The position numbers and the translations under genes are program-made. The notes beneath the pieces are model-generated. The model searched no databases and was not told the origin of the DNA. It saw only the letters and a list, made by a program, of their open reading frames with translations. Positions 21,963 through 29,224 of a stretch of 64,000 nucleotides of DNA are shown here, in pieces. This DNA comes from a virus: positions 1-64,000 of IMG/VR virus record IMGVR_UViG_3300032291_001823, one strand, 5' to 3'. Position 1 is the stretch's first letter; every line of letters begins with the position of its first letter.

Positions 21963-23156
21963 ATGGCAGATTTTTCTTTAACTACGCTCTTCGTGGTTCC
22001 TGTTGGCAGCTCAATTGCCAGTAGCGGTTCTACGCAAGACCTTACAGCTGGAACAGTCGGTTTCTATAGGAACGACTATACAGTTGCCACAGCAGCAAAC
22101 ATTGGTGCTGCTCCTTATTTCTATGTTGCTCAAGGTAGATCAAACACCTATCTTCAAGGATCAAAAAGATCTGACAAAATTGGTGTTGCTACAAATGCAT
22201 TATCAGGTAATGCTGAAACAATTTTACCAAGAAACTCTAATGTAACTGAGTGGTACAAAGTTAGCGGTTGTCCTACACCAATTACACAAATCACTGACAT
22301 CGGTAACTGGACTGTTCAGTGCGGTGAGACTGTAACTGTTACCCTCCGTGCACATTCTTCTTACTTGGACACCTTGTATTTCAACGGTTTCACTCGTAGT
22401 GTAACTGTTCAAGCTCCTTGTTGTGATTGTGGTGGAAACCCTTGTGCAAATGTTAACGTTCCAGCTTTGATTGACGAAATCATTCTGGCTTTCCAGCAAC
22501 AAGCTCCTGGTATCAATCCTGATGATATTAGTTTTAACAATTTCTATCAGTTCCAGCGTCTTCGTAATGATGCCACTGCGATTCTTCGTATCACTGGTAA
22601 GCCTCTTACCAAATATGGTCAGCCTTGTGATGTAGCTGCTTTCCCTTACGAATATGACAGGATGTGGTTCCGTGCATTCGTATACGAAGGTCCAGCCACC
22701 ACAGCAGACTTCATTGTAGCAGACGCTTGTAACCTTGTTGCAAACCCTCAAGTTGTTCAACGTGCATCTTATGCAATTGGAACTTCTGACGAGATTGCAC
22801 AACTTGAGAAGAACTTCTACAGCTATCAAGCTGGTTATCTCAAGCACCTCTACAGGATGGCTGGTTACAATGGTAACTTCGAATCTTGGGTTTCTGCAGG
22901 TACTACTTATGACACTTATTACATTAAGTTCAATGAGTATGACAAATCTGCTTATCAGTGGAGCGATTACATCAAAGAAGATAGTACAGTGATTATAGCA
23001 GTACCTACTGGATCAGGTGCCGCAACTTCTGTAAGTGCAATTCTCACTGCAGCTTTGGGTACTCCAGTTGACAACGGTTCTGTATGCTTGACTACTACAT
23101 CAACTAGTACAACTATATGGCCAACCACTTCAACAACTACTACACTGATTCCTTAA
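21963..23156 (+). CDS. Abundant virion protein with Cys cluster and Thr-rich tail
   Basis: This 397-residue protein combines a beta-rich N-terminal domain, a cysteine cluster (PCCDCGGNPC near residue 155), a helical middle (YDRMWFRAFVYEG, then IAQLEKNFYSYQAGYLKHLYRMAGYNG) and a C-terminal poly-Thr tail (TTSTSTTIWPTTSTTTTLIP). Codon choice resembles that of the capsid protein (CGT for Arg), which suggests a high-copy virion component such as an auxiliary capsid or head-fibre-associated protein. A strong hairpin follows the gene. The Cys set could bind zinc or form disulfides. Family function not recognised with certainty. Confidence 0.7.
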   Translation: MADFSLTTLFVVPVGSSIASSGSTQDLTAGTVGFYRNDYTVATAANIGAAPYFYVAQGRSNTYLQGSKRSDKIGVATNALSGNAETILPRNSNVTEWYKVSGCPTPITQITDIGNWTVQCGETVTVTLRAHSSYLDTLYFNGFTRSVTVQAPCCDCGGNPCANVNVPALIDEIILAFQQQAPGINPDDISFNNFYQFQRLRNDATAILRITGKPLTKYGQPCDVAAFPYEYDRMWFRAFVYEGPATTADFIVADACNLVANPQVVQRASYAIGTSDEIAQLEKNFYSYQAGYLKHLYRMAGYNGNFESWVSAGTTYDTYYIKFNEYDKSAYQWSDYIKEDSTVIIAVPTGSGAATSVSAILTAALGTPVDNGSVCLTTTSTSTTIWPTTSTTTTLIP

Positions 23157-23178
23157 TAAAATAAGGATCATATAAACC

Positions 23179-23220
23179 TATGCCTGAGGGTGAGAGAGGA
23201 TTCTCAAGTCCTCAGGCATA
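23179..23220 (+). terminator. Strong hairpin, probable terminator or attenuator
   Basis: An 11-bp perfect stem (TATGCCTGAGG, 23179-23189, with CCTCAGGCATA, 23210-23220) encloses a second GAGA/TCTC stem. It is followed by an AT-rich stretch ATTATTTT rather than a clean T-run, so partial termination or 3'-end protection is likely. Confidence 0.7.
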
Positions 23221-23235
23221 ATTATTTTAAAAGAT

Positions 23236-23790
23236 ATGGCAAACGTACTGGATATATTAGTTATCGACACTCATAATATCAACACATTAGGAATAGCTGA
23301 TAACTCTACATATGATGCCACTCCTGTAAGTCCAACAATAAGTATTACAGTTCCTGGATTTGCAGCAGTGGTTTTACCGTTTGTTCCAAATGATTTCAAC
23401 GTTTTCAATTCTACCTCTTTAGGATTGTCAGCGGTGGGACAACCTTTACAACCTCTTCCTGATGGAGTGTATTATTTAAAATACACTATCAATCCAGCTT
23501 TGACAAACTTTGTCAATAAGACAATAATGAGAGTTGATAAGATACAGGAGAAGTTTGATGAAGCTTTCATGAAGCTTGATATGATGCAGTGCGATTTGGC
23601 TATAAAACAACAACAAAAAGTTGAACTGAACAGTATATACTATTTCATACAAGGATCTATTGCAGCAGCTAATAACTGTGCTGTAGACACTGCTAATAAA
23701 TTGTATACGCAAGCAGACAAAATGTTGTCAAACTTTATAAAGAACAATTGTGGTTGTTCTGGAACAAATTACTTTAACAGCTTTGTATAA
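23236..23790 (+). CDS. Conserved crAss-like virion protein
   Basis: This 184-residue protein has an N-terminal beta sandwich-like half (Pro/Val/Ser-rich, ISITVPGFAAVVLPFVP), a helical middle (MRVDKIQEKFDEAFMKLDMMQC) and a Cys-containing end (NNCGCSG). The layout, followed by a tiny cysteine protein and an 88-residue protein, is a recurrent trio in crAss-like structural blocks. Probably a head fibre or connector accessory. Function not established from sequence. Confidence 0.65.
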   Translation: MANVLDILVIDTHNINTLGIADNSTYDATPVSPTISITVPGFAAVVLPFVPNDFNVFNSTSLGLSAVGQPLQPLPDGVYYLKYTINPALTNFVNKTIMRVDKIQEKFDEAFMKLDMMQCDLAIKQQQKVELNSIYYFIQGSIAAANNCAVDTANKLYTQADKMLSNFIKNNCGCSGTNYFNSFV

Positions 23791-23808
23791 CATACAAACA
23801 TTATAATT

Positions 23809-23946
23809 ATGGGAGCACAATGTAGAAATTGCGGAATGAAAGTTGGTTGTGGATGTCAATTAATAAATGGATTATGTTCAGCTTGCAACAGTGCTATTCA
23901 GAACATAACACAAAAGATAAAAAATGTTATCACCAAGATTAGTTAA
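23809..23946 (+). CDS. Tiny zinc-ribbon protein
   Basis: This 45-residue protein carries CxxC (CRNCG), CGC and CSAC cysteines in its first 26 residues and a basic helix after that. Six cysteines in so short a chain point to a zinc ribbon or knuckle. Starts at ATG 23809 and overlaps the next gene by 23 bases, so both are likely translated together. Below the usual size for gene finders. Confidence 0.65.
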   Translation: MGAQCRNCGMKVGCGCQLINGLCSACNSAIQNITQKIKNVITKIS

Positions 23947-24190
23947 TTGCGTAGACTGCACCACTCCTGCAAATTTGATACTTGATATTGACTGCAAGCT
24001 AACAGATCTTGCAAATAATCAATACAATAACATAGTATTTATGTTAGGACTTCCTTTTAACCAAACGGTTATTGGAGACCTTCTTAACTACAAGAGGATA
24101 TTGGTAAATAAGATTTGTAACCCAGACTACGCCAAAAGCTACACTATTGAAATGATAGCTAGCAGGGTAAAGATTTTAATATATAAATAA
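23924..24190 (+). CDS. Small structural-block protein
   Basis: This 88-residue protein (MLSPRLVNCVDCTTPANLILDIDCKLTDLANNQYNN...) has three cysteines near the N-terminus, including a CVDC pair, and a helical C-terminus with conserved-looking ILVNKICNPDYAKSY. It sits between the zinc-ribbon protein and the collar-like fibre gene. Function unknown. Confidence 0.65.
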   Translation: MLSPRLVNCVDCTTPANLILDIDCKLTDLANNQYNNIVFMLGLPFNQTVIGDLLNYKRILVNKICNPDYAKSYTIEMIASRVKILIYK

Positions 24191-24198
24191 TTAATAAA

Positions 24199-25338
24199 AT
24201 GGCTTGTAATAACTGCTATAATGGTTGTGTAGAAACAACTTCAGATAAATGTGTAAGATATACAGGTGAGAATGTTGCTAGCTTGGCTATTGAAAATGGG
24301 GACAATCTATTTACAGTGGAGCAAGCTTTAATAAATACAATTGTTTCTTTTCTTGATGGAACAGGAATAAAGATAAATATTCCAATTGGAGACTACTGTA
24401 CACTTGTAACACAATATCTTCCTCCCTGCTTTCCTGCATGTGGAAATCCTTCTGCAAAGGAACTTTTTACAGCTTTAGTAAAAGCTGCTTGTAACTTGCA
24501 AACTCAAGTTACATCAATCAACGGAACTCTCACCATACTGAATGCCAATTATACTATTGGATGTCTTACAGGAGTTACAGCATCGTCTGATACGCATGAT
24601 ATTGTACAAGCTGTAATTACAAAACTTTGTCAGCTAGGAGTTGACTTGGCAGCACTTTCTCTTGATGTAAGTACAAACTATGTAAAGATTGCTGACCTTA
24701 ACGGTTTGATTGCTGCATATCTTGCTTCTGTAGCACCATCAACTACTCCTTATTATACAAGAATGGTTCCTTTCACTGTAATGGAATACTATGGAGGACT
24801 TTCTGGTAACTTTGATGTTAATGGTGTAGGAATAGGACCTTGGCAACAAATCTATCTTTGTAATGGTCTTAATGGAACTCCTGATAAGAGAGGAAGAGTT
24901 GGTGTAGGTGCAATTGTAGGTGTAGGTGGTGGAGCTCTTAATCCAGCTGTAGATCCTTCTAATCCAAGCAATCCAAACTATGCTCTAAATCTTGCTACAG
25001 GTGCAAACACCGTAACATTGTCTGCTACACAGATTCCTGCTCACACGCACAGTGTAACTTTGACAGATCCTGGGCATCATCACTTTGTTGCTGGGTCAGA
25101 CACATCAGCATCTACCGCTATAATAAACTCAACAACTCCTATTGCTTCTGCAGGATCCTATGGAACAAACGAACAATATGCACTTCGTCCTAGCACACTA
25201 GGTGCAACTGTAGGAAAGACAAGTACTAGTTTTACAGGAGTTAATGCAACAATAGGCTCTACAGGAGGCGGACTTTCTCATGCAAACATACAGCCTTCTA
25301 TTGCTTGTTATTATATTATGTACATTCCAAATCCTTAA
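24199..25338 (+). CDS. Tail-collar-domain fibre protein
   Basis: The C-terminal 190 residues of this 379-residue protein form a phage tail-collar domain: LCNGLNGTPDKRGRVGVGA, a Gly-rich middle, LSATQIPAHTHSVTL, GHHHF, and an IQPSIACYYIMYI end. The histidine triplets usually bind a metal along the trimer axis. The N-terminal part has several cysteines (NNCYNGC, CFPAC) and a helix that resembles the attachment modules of the proteins at 25342 and 61252. It is probably a receptor-binding or head-fibre tip protein exposed on the virion. Position directly after the small Cys-rich proteins suggests they assemble together. Confidence 0.85.
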   Translation: MACNNCYNGCVETTSDKCVRYTGENVASLAIENGDNLFTVEQALINTIVSFLDGTGIKINIPIGDYCTLVTQYLPPCFPACGNPSAKELFTALVKAACNLQTQVTSINGTLTILNANYTIGCLTGVTASSDTHDIVQAVITKLCQLGVDLAALSLDVSTNYVKIADLNGLIAAYLASVAPSTTPYYTRMVPFTVMEYYGGLSGNFDVNGVGIGPWQQIYLCNGLNGTPDKRGRVGVGAIVGVGGGALNPAVDPSNPSNPNYALNLATGANTVTLSATQIPAHTHSVTLTDPGHHHFVAGSDTSASTAIINSTTPIASAGSYGTNEQYALRPSTLGATVGKTSTSFTGVNATIGSTGGGLSHANIQPSIACYYIMYIPNP

Positions 25339-25341
25339 ACT

Positions 25342-25683
25342 ATGGCTTGTGTACCTGGTATGCCTTGTTACAACGCTGATATTGTTTACACTTACTATCC
25401 CTCTGGATGTGTATATGATGGGTTTTTAGGCTATCCTATAAACTCAGATTACATCTATTATTCTGGATCAAACCTTCCAGGATCAGGAGTACAGTTTAAA
25501 GATTGTCTCACTACAGCACTTCAGAAGATAGATTCTAAAATTACACCAGTTGCTATTGTACAATCAATGATAGCCATCCTAAGCACCAACCCTGGATATT
25601 TGGCAGCATTATGTTTATTGTTAACACAGTGTGCAAGTGTCACAACAAGCACAACAAGCACAACAACTACAATAGCTCCTTAA
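25342..25683 (+). CDS. Small fibre-module protein with Thr-rich tail
   Basis: This 113-residue protein contains YYSGSNLPGSGVQFKDCLTTALQKIDSKI, which resembles the YTGINTNDSLQVALQKIDAAL module in the fibre at 61252, so it looks like a fibre attachment domain without a fibre. The C-terminus is a poly-Thr tail (TTSTTSTTTTIAP). It could be a fibre base or the remains of a longer fibre gene after module exchange. A terminator lies downstream. Confidence 0.7.
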   Translation: MACVPGMPCYNADIVYTYYPSGCVYDGFLGYPINSDYIYYSGSNLPGSGVQFKDCLTTALQKIDSKITPVAIVQSMIAILSTNPGYLAALCLLLTQCASVTTSTTSTTTTIAP

Positions 25684-25722
25684 ATTTATAAAAACTCTGT
25701 TTTGTTGGTTTTACAGGGTTTA

Positions 25723-25751
25723 CCTCTGACGTGTCTACGTTGGGGGTTTTT
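25723..25751 (+). terminator. Rho-independent terminator
   Basis: A ten-pair stem with several GU pairs (25723-25732 with 25737-25746) and a four-base loop is followed by TTTTT at 25747-25751. It closes the capsid-fibre transcript before a new promoter. Confidence 0.75.
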
Positions 25752-25793
25752 AATTAATCATGTTAATGTAATAATTGACAAAATTAAAATTAT

Positions 25794-25824
25794 TTTGTAT
25801 ATTCAATAATATTCCCTATCTTTA
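25794..25824 (+). promoter_or_regulatory. Bacteroidota-type promoter before tail genes
   Basis: TTTG (25794-25797), 19-base spacer and TATCTTTA (25817-25824) match the consensus with one mismatch; expected start near 25831, twenty bases before ATG 25851. A sigma70-like TTGACA-N17-TATATT also begins at 25775, but Bacteroidota RNA polymerase does not use that form. Confidence 0.7.
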
Positions 25825-25850
25825 TGTCAATTTAACTAAACATTTCATAA

Positions 25851-27071
25851 ATGTCTGAAAATCAATCACTTCTGATTCAACTTCAAAATTTATTGACGTG
25901 GAAGAAAAGCAAGAAGTTTTATGCAGATAAACTTGGTGTGACAGAAGAATGTGTAGATGATCTTTTGAAAGAGTTAAGAGATGTAAAACCTGTTCAAGTT
26001 TTTGAAAACAACACAGCAATATTCAAAGAAGATATTGTAAACGGAACTGGAGAAATAGTTTTAAACGTTAAGGAAGAAATAAAGTCTTTAGAAGAGCTGA
26101 TTGAAAAGTCTAAAATAGATGTTTCTGTTTGGGAAATAACTAAATACGTACAAAACTATTGGGGAAACACAACCACACCTAACTGGCAAGTTAAAGCATG
26201 GTTGAGTAAAAAGAGTCAGGAAACAATATTCCAAAACGAATTTATTTCCTTTCTAAAGGAATATAAACCCACTCTTCCTTCTATAGGCTCTCCTAAAGTG
26301 AGAAAAGATGTGTCAGAAGCATCTTTGATAATAAACAAACAAGATTCACATTTTAACAAGCTTGATGTAGATGGTTCAAATAACATCAACGACAGGTTTG
26401 CAAAGATAAGAGAAAAGGTAGAAGTGATTGTTAATCAAGCTCTTGTGTCAAATCTTGTTGATACAATTTATTATGTAATAGGTTCTGATGAGTTCAATAG
26501 TGAGTTTAACGGAACTACAACTAAAGGAACACCTCAGCAAAATATATTGTCATATCATAAATCTTTTGAAAAAATATGCAATCATGAGGTTGATATGATA
26601 AACTTTTTGGCATCTAATTGTTTTTTCCTGAACATTATTTACGTTCCTGGAAATCACGATGAATATGTAGGATGGCATTTGGTCAAATGGTTAGAAACGT
26701 ATTACAAGTCAGAAGAGCACATATCTTTTGAAACTTCTCCTAAGTATAGAAAATATGTGAGCTACGGAAAGACAGGAATAATGTTCAACCATGGAGATGC
26801 AATGAAGCCTGCTAAGCTTGCTGGTATATTTCCAATAGAATATAAGGACAAATGGTCAAGTCATGAGAACTTTTACATATTCACAGGAGATAAACATCAT
26901 GAGGTGAGTCACGACTTTGGAGGAATTAAATTTTATCAAATTCCAGCATTCTCAAATGCTAAGAGTTCATGGGACGATAAGAATGGATATACAGGATCAA
27001 GAGGAGAAGTGACAGGATTTCTAATAGACCATCTCTATGGAATGACGAATATATATAAACAGTATTTATAA
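25851..27071 (+). CDS. Virion-block metallophosphoesterase
   Basis: After a helical N-terminal domain of about 150 residues (possibly DNA-binding, with KFYADKLGVTEECVDDLLKEL), this 406-residue protein carries a calcineurin-like phosphoesterase: Q164-D-S-H167, GSDEF at 211-215, GNHDE at 267-271, HGD at 314-316 and GDKHH at 346-350. The D-x-H, GNHD and late GxxHH blocks provide the two-metal site. Resemblance to the DNA-repair exonuclease branch (SbcD/Mre11-like) is modest. It lies between fibre and ring-protein genes behind its own promoter and overlaps the next gene by one base (TAATG). It may process DNA during packaging or after entry; whether it is in the virion is unknown. Confidence 0.85.
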   Translation: MSENQSLLIQLQNLLTWKKSKKFYADKLGVTEECVDDLLKELRDVKPVQVFENNTAIFKEDIVNGTGEIVLNVKEEIKSLEELIEKSKIDVSVWEITKYVQNYWGNTTTPNWQVKAWLSKKSQETIFQNEFISFLKEYKPTLPSIGSPKVRKDVSEASLIINKQDSHFNKLDVDGSNNINDRFAKIREKVEVIVNQALVSNLVDTIYYVIGSDEFNSEFNGTTTKGTPQQNILSYHKSFEKICNHEVDMINFLASNCFFLNIIYVPGNHDEYVGWHLVKWLETYYKSEEHISFETSPKYRKYVSYGKTGIMFNHGDAMKPAKLAGIFPIEYKDKWSSHENFYIFTGDKHHEVSHDFGGIKFYQIPAFSNAKSSWDDKNGYTGSRGEVTGFLIDHLYGMTNIYKQYL

Positions 27072-27796
27072 TGGCCACTCTAAGAAAATTAGTATCTGAC
27101 GTAAGAAGCATGCACAAACTTTTATCAACTGATAGTTTGATAACTGATCGTGCTATTGCGTCTGAAATTAAAAACAATTCTCTTTTATTGATAAAGAGAG
27201 AAACAAATCTTAGAAAACTTTGGGCAACAGACACACTGTTTACAACAATACCCTGCCTTGAAATGGTGGAAGTTCCCATTTCAGAATGTTGTGATTACGT
27301 AGACCCATGTACTATATCAAGGAGTAAAGAAAAGATTCCAAGAATAGCAGAAGGAAACTACCAATACATCATACAAGGTGTCTACTCAATAAATGCAATG
27401 AGTGGTCAGGGAAAGAAACTTAAAGAAATTACAGTAAATAGATATATAAATCTTTTGAAACTTCCAATAATAAAGAAAGAAGCTTATTATTGGATAATAA
27501 ACAATTATTTATATGTAAGTAATCCTCTTCTGAAAGCAATAAGAATGACTGCTTTGTTTGAAGAGGATGTTCCAAACAGCATAATGTTCTCAGAATGCTG
27601 TTGCGGAGAAAGTATAAACATTGACGAGTTTTGCAAAAATCCTTTGGACAAACCTTATTCTCTCCCAGGATATTTGCAAAGTCAGGTGCTTGAACTTACT
27701 ACTAAAAAGCTACTACAAACTTACTTTAGTATTAAAACTGACATATCTGACGATGGTATAGATGGTCAGGCTCCCAATGCACCAAATCTTAAATAA
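27071..27796 (+). CDS. crAss-like tail/neck ring protein
   Basis: This 241-residue protein starts ATLRKLVSDVRSMHKLLSTDS and contains ITDRAIASEIKNNSLLLIKRE and a LWATDTLFTTIPCLEM segment, all of which I recall as conserved in crAss-like structural proteins just before the HU-like and muzzle genes. Cysteines (SECCDYVDPC, ECCCGES) may form metal sites or disulfides. Likely one of the ring or tail-tube proteins below the portal. Overlaps by one base with genes on both sides. Confidence 0.7.
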   Translation: MATLRKLVSDVRSMHKLLSTDSLITDRAIASEIKNNSLLLIKRETNLRKLWATDTLFTTIPCLEMVEVPISECCDYVDPCTISRSKEKIPRIAEGNYQYIIQGVYSINAMSGQGKKLKEITVNRYINLLKLPIIKKEAYYWIINNYLYVSNPLLKAIRMTALFEEDVPNSIMFSECCCGESINIDEFCKNPLDKPYSLPGYLQSQVLELTTKKLLQTYFSIKTDISDDGIDGQAPNAPNLK

Positions 27797-28269
27797 TGAG
27801 AACCAAGATCGATTGGAGATCGGCAAGTAGAGAGAACTATATAAATTTTTGCAAGAAACATCCAGATGTAAACCTATCATTTGATGCTTGGAGGGATGTT
27901 ATCTATAGATTTAACGAAGCTTTCAGAAATTACATTTTAGAAACTGGAAACAGAGAAAAGCTTCCTTTTGGATTTGGAGAGTTTTCAATAAACAAAAAGA
28001 AAAGGAAGAAACACAAAGGTGCAGAAAGTGAGTTTGTAAATCTCGCTATAGACTGGAAGAAAACCAAAGAGAAAGGGAAAGTTATTTACAATTTCAACTA
28101 CCATACAGAAGGATATTTCTTTGGATGGATTTGGTTTAAAGAAACAGCAAGATTAAAAAACTGTAACTTTTGGTATTTCAAACCTTCAAGAGTTACATCA
28201 AGAATGATAGCACATTACATCAACGCTGACGAAAAATACCAACACATTTACAAAGAATGGAAGAAATAG
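27796..28269 (+). CDS. Conserved protein with HU-like GFG motif
   Basis: Residues 58-69 of this 157-residue protein read FGFGEFSINKKK, close to GFGKFYFNKKK in the HU-like protein at 10779, and are preceded by two helices as in HU (AWRDVIYRFNEAFRNYILET). The C-terminal half is aromatic and basic (FNYHTEGYFFGWIWF, NCNFWYFKPSR). In crAss-like phages a gene of this type stands between two ring-protein genes. HU-like folds can be reused as tail or connector proteins, so a structural role is as likely as DNA binding. Confidence 0.7.
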   Translation: MRTKIDWRSASRENYINFCKKHPDVNLSFDAWRDVIYRFNEAFRNYILETGNREKLPFGFGEFSINKKKRKKHKGAESEFVNLAIDWKKTKEKGKVIYNFNYHTEGYFFGWIWFKETARLKNCNFWYFKPSRVTSRMIAHYINADEKYQHIYKEWKK

Positions 28270-28294
28270 TTTTTACAAATAGAAAGATACAAAA

Positions 28295-29224
28295 ATGAGC
28301 TACTACTATAAATATAATTTTGTAAGCCCAGAACCAGTTTTTTCCGTTATAAAGGAAGAACTGAAAAGCTATTTTGATACAGGAGCTGTTGATGATCTTC
28401 TGTTTCCTACATACTTGGATAAGTGTCTTAGGAAACTTGGAAGAGCTACGTATGAAATTCAAGAAACTTATTTGACAATAGAAGACTTTGAAGCAAGGCT
28501 TCCTGACAACTTCTTTGCTGTAAGAGAAGCTTGGATGTGCACATATGTTGATGGCTATCCTTACAGGTCAGCAAACTCATTCTATTCACAAGCTGCTTCT
28601 CAAACAACAATTCAAGTTTCTCCTATAATTGTAGGTGGTGGTGATGTTTGTGGCAATCCTAGTTGTACAAATCCTTCATGCTCAGGCACTTGTATGCCTG
28701 AGATACAGGCTGTCTACAAGACAAACAATGAGCTGAATATAGCCTACCAAAAATCATACCTACTTAAGCCAGGAAACATCTCTGTAAAAGCTCATTGCTC
28801 ATTAGATTGTGCAAACATTGGGGCTTCTTCTGCAGACAGTTTTGATATAAGGGATAACAAGTTTGTAACAAACTTCAGACAAGGTATTGTCCATCTCGTA
28901 TTTTATGCATATGACTATGATCAGTCAGGAAATCAAATGATTCCTGACAACTACCGTATAAGAGAATATGTTGAAGCGTTTATCAAATATAAAATATTTG
29001 AAACTCTTTCTAATCAGATAAACGACGAGACATTCAATCAAGTTCAACAAAAGCTTGTTTACTATAAACAATTGTCAGATGAAGCATTTATAATGGCTGA
29101 CATAGAAATAAAGAAACAAGATCCTTACGCAAAGCAAAGAAGAATCAAGCAAGATTTGAACAGGTTCAACATGTACGAACTGCCTAATAGGACAAATAGA
29201 TATGGCTGGAGAAGAAACGGGTAA
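28295..29224 (+). CDS. crAss-like ring/adaptor protein
   Basis: This 309-residue protein has an N-terminal part with LPDNFFAVREAWMCTY, a cysteine-rich insertion (CGNPSCTNPSCSGTC near residue 125) and a C-terminal helical part (MIPDNYRIREYVEAFIKYKIFETL, then QQKLVYYKQLSDEAF) that is typical of tail adaptor proteins contacting the portal. The end overlaps the muzzle gene by 23 bases. The Cys insertion might bind zinc and stabilise a loop. Role by family resemblance and order. Confidence 0.7.
   Translation: MSYYYKYNFVSPEPVFSVIKEELKSYFDTGAVDDLLFPTYLDKCLRKLGRATYEIQETYLTIEDFEARLPDNFFAVREAWMCTYVDGYPYRSANSFYSQAASQTTIQVSPIIVGGGDVCGNPSCTNPSCSGTCMPEIQAVYKTNNELNIAYQKSYLLKPGNISVKAHCSLDCANIGASSADSFDIRDNKFVTNFRQGIVHLVFYAYDYDQSGNQMIPDNYRIREYVEAFIKYKIFETLSNQINDETFNQVQQKLVYYKQLSDEAFIMADIEIKKQDPYAKQRRIKQDLNRFNMYELPNRTNRYGWRRNG

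Noticed and set aside
25775-25803. Sigma70-like TTGACA-N17-TATATT promoter
   Set aside because: The pattern is good, but Bacteroidota vegetative polymerase uses TTTG/TAnnTTTG, and such a site is present a few bases downstream.
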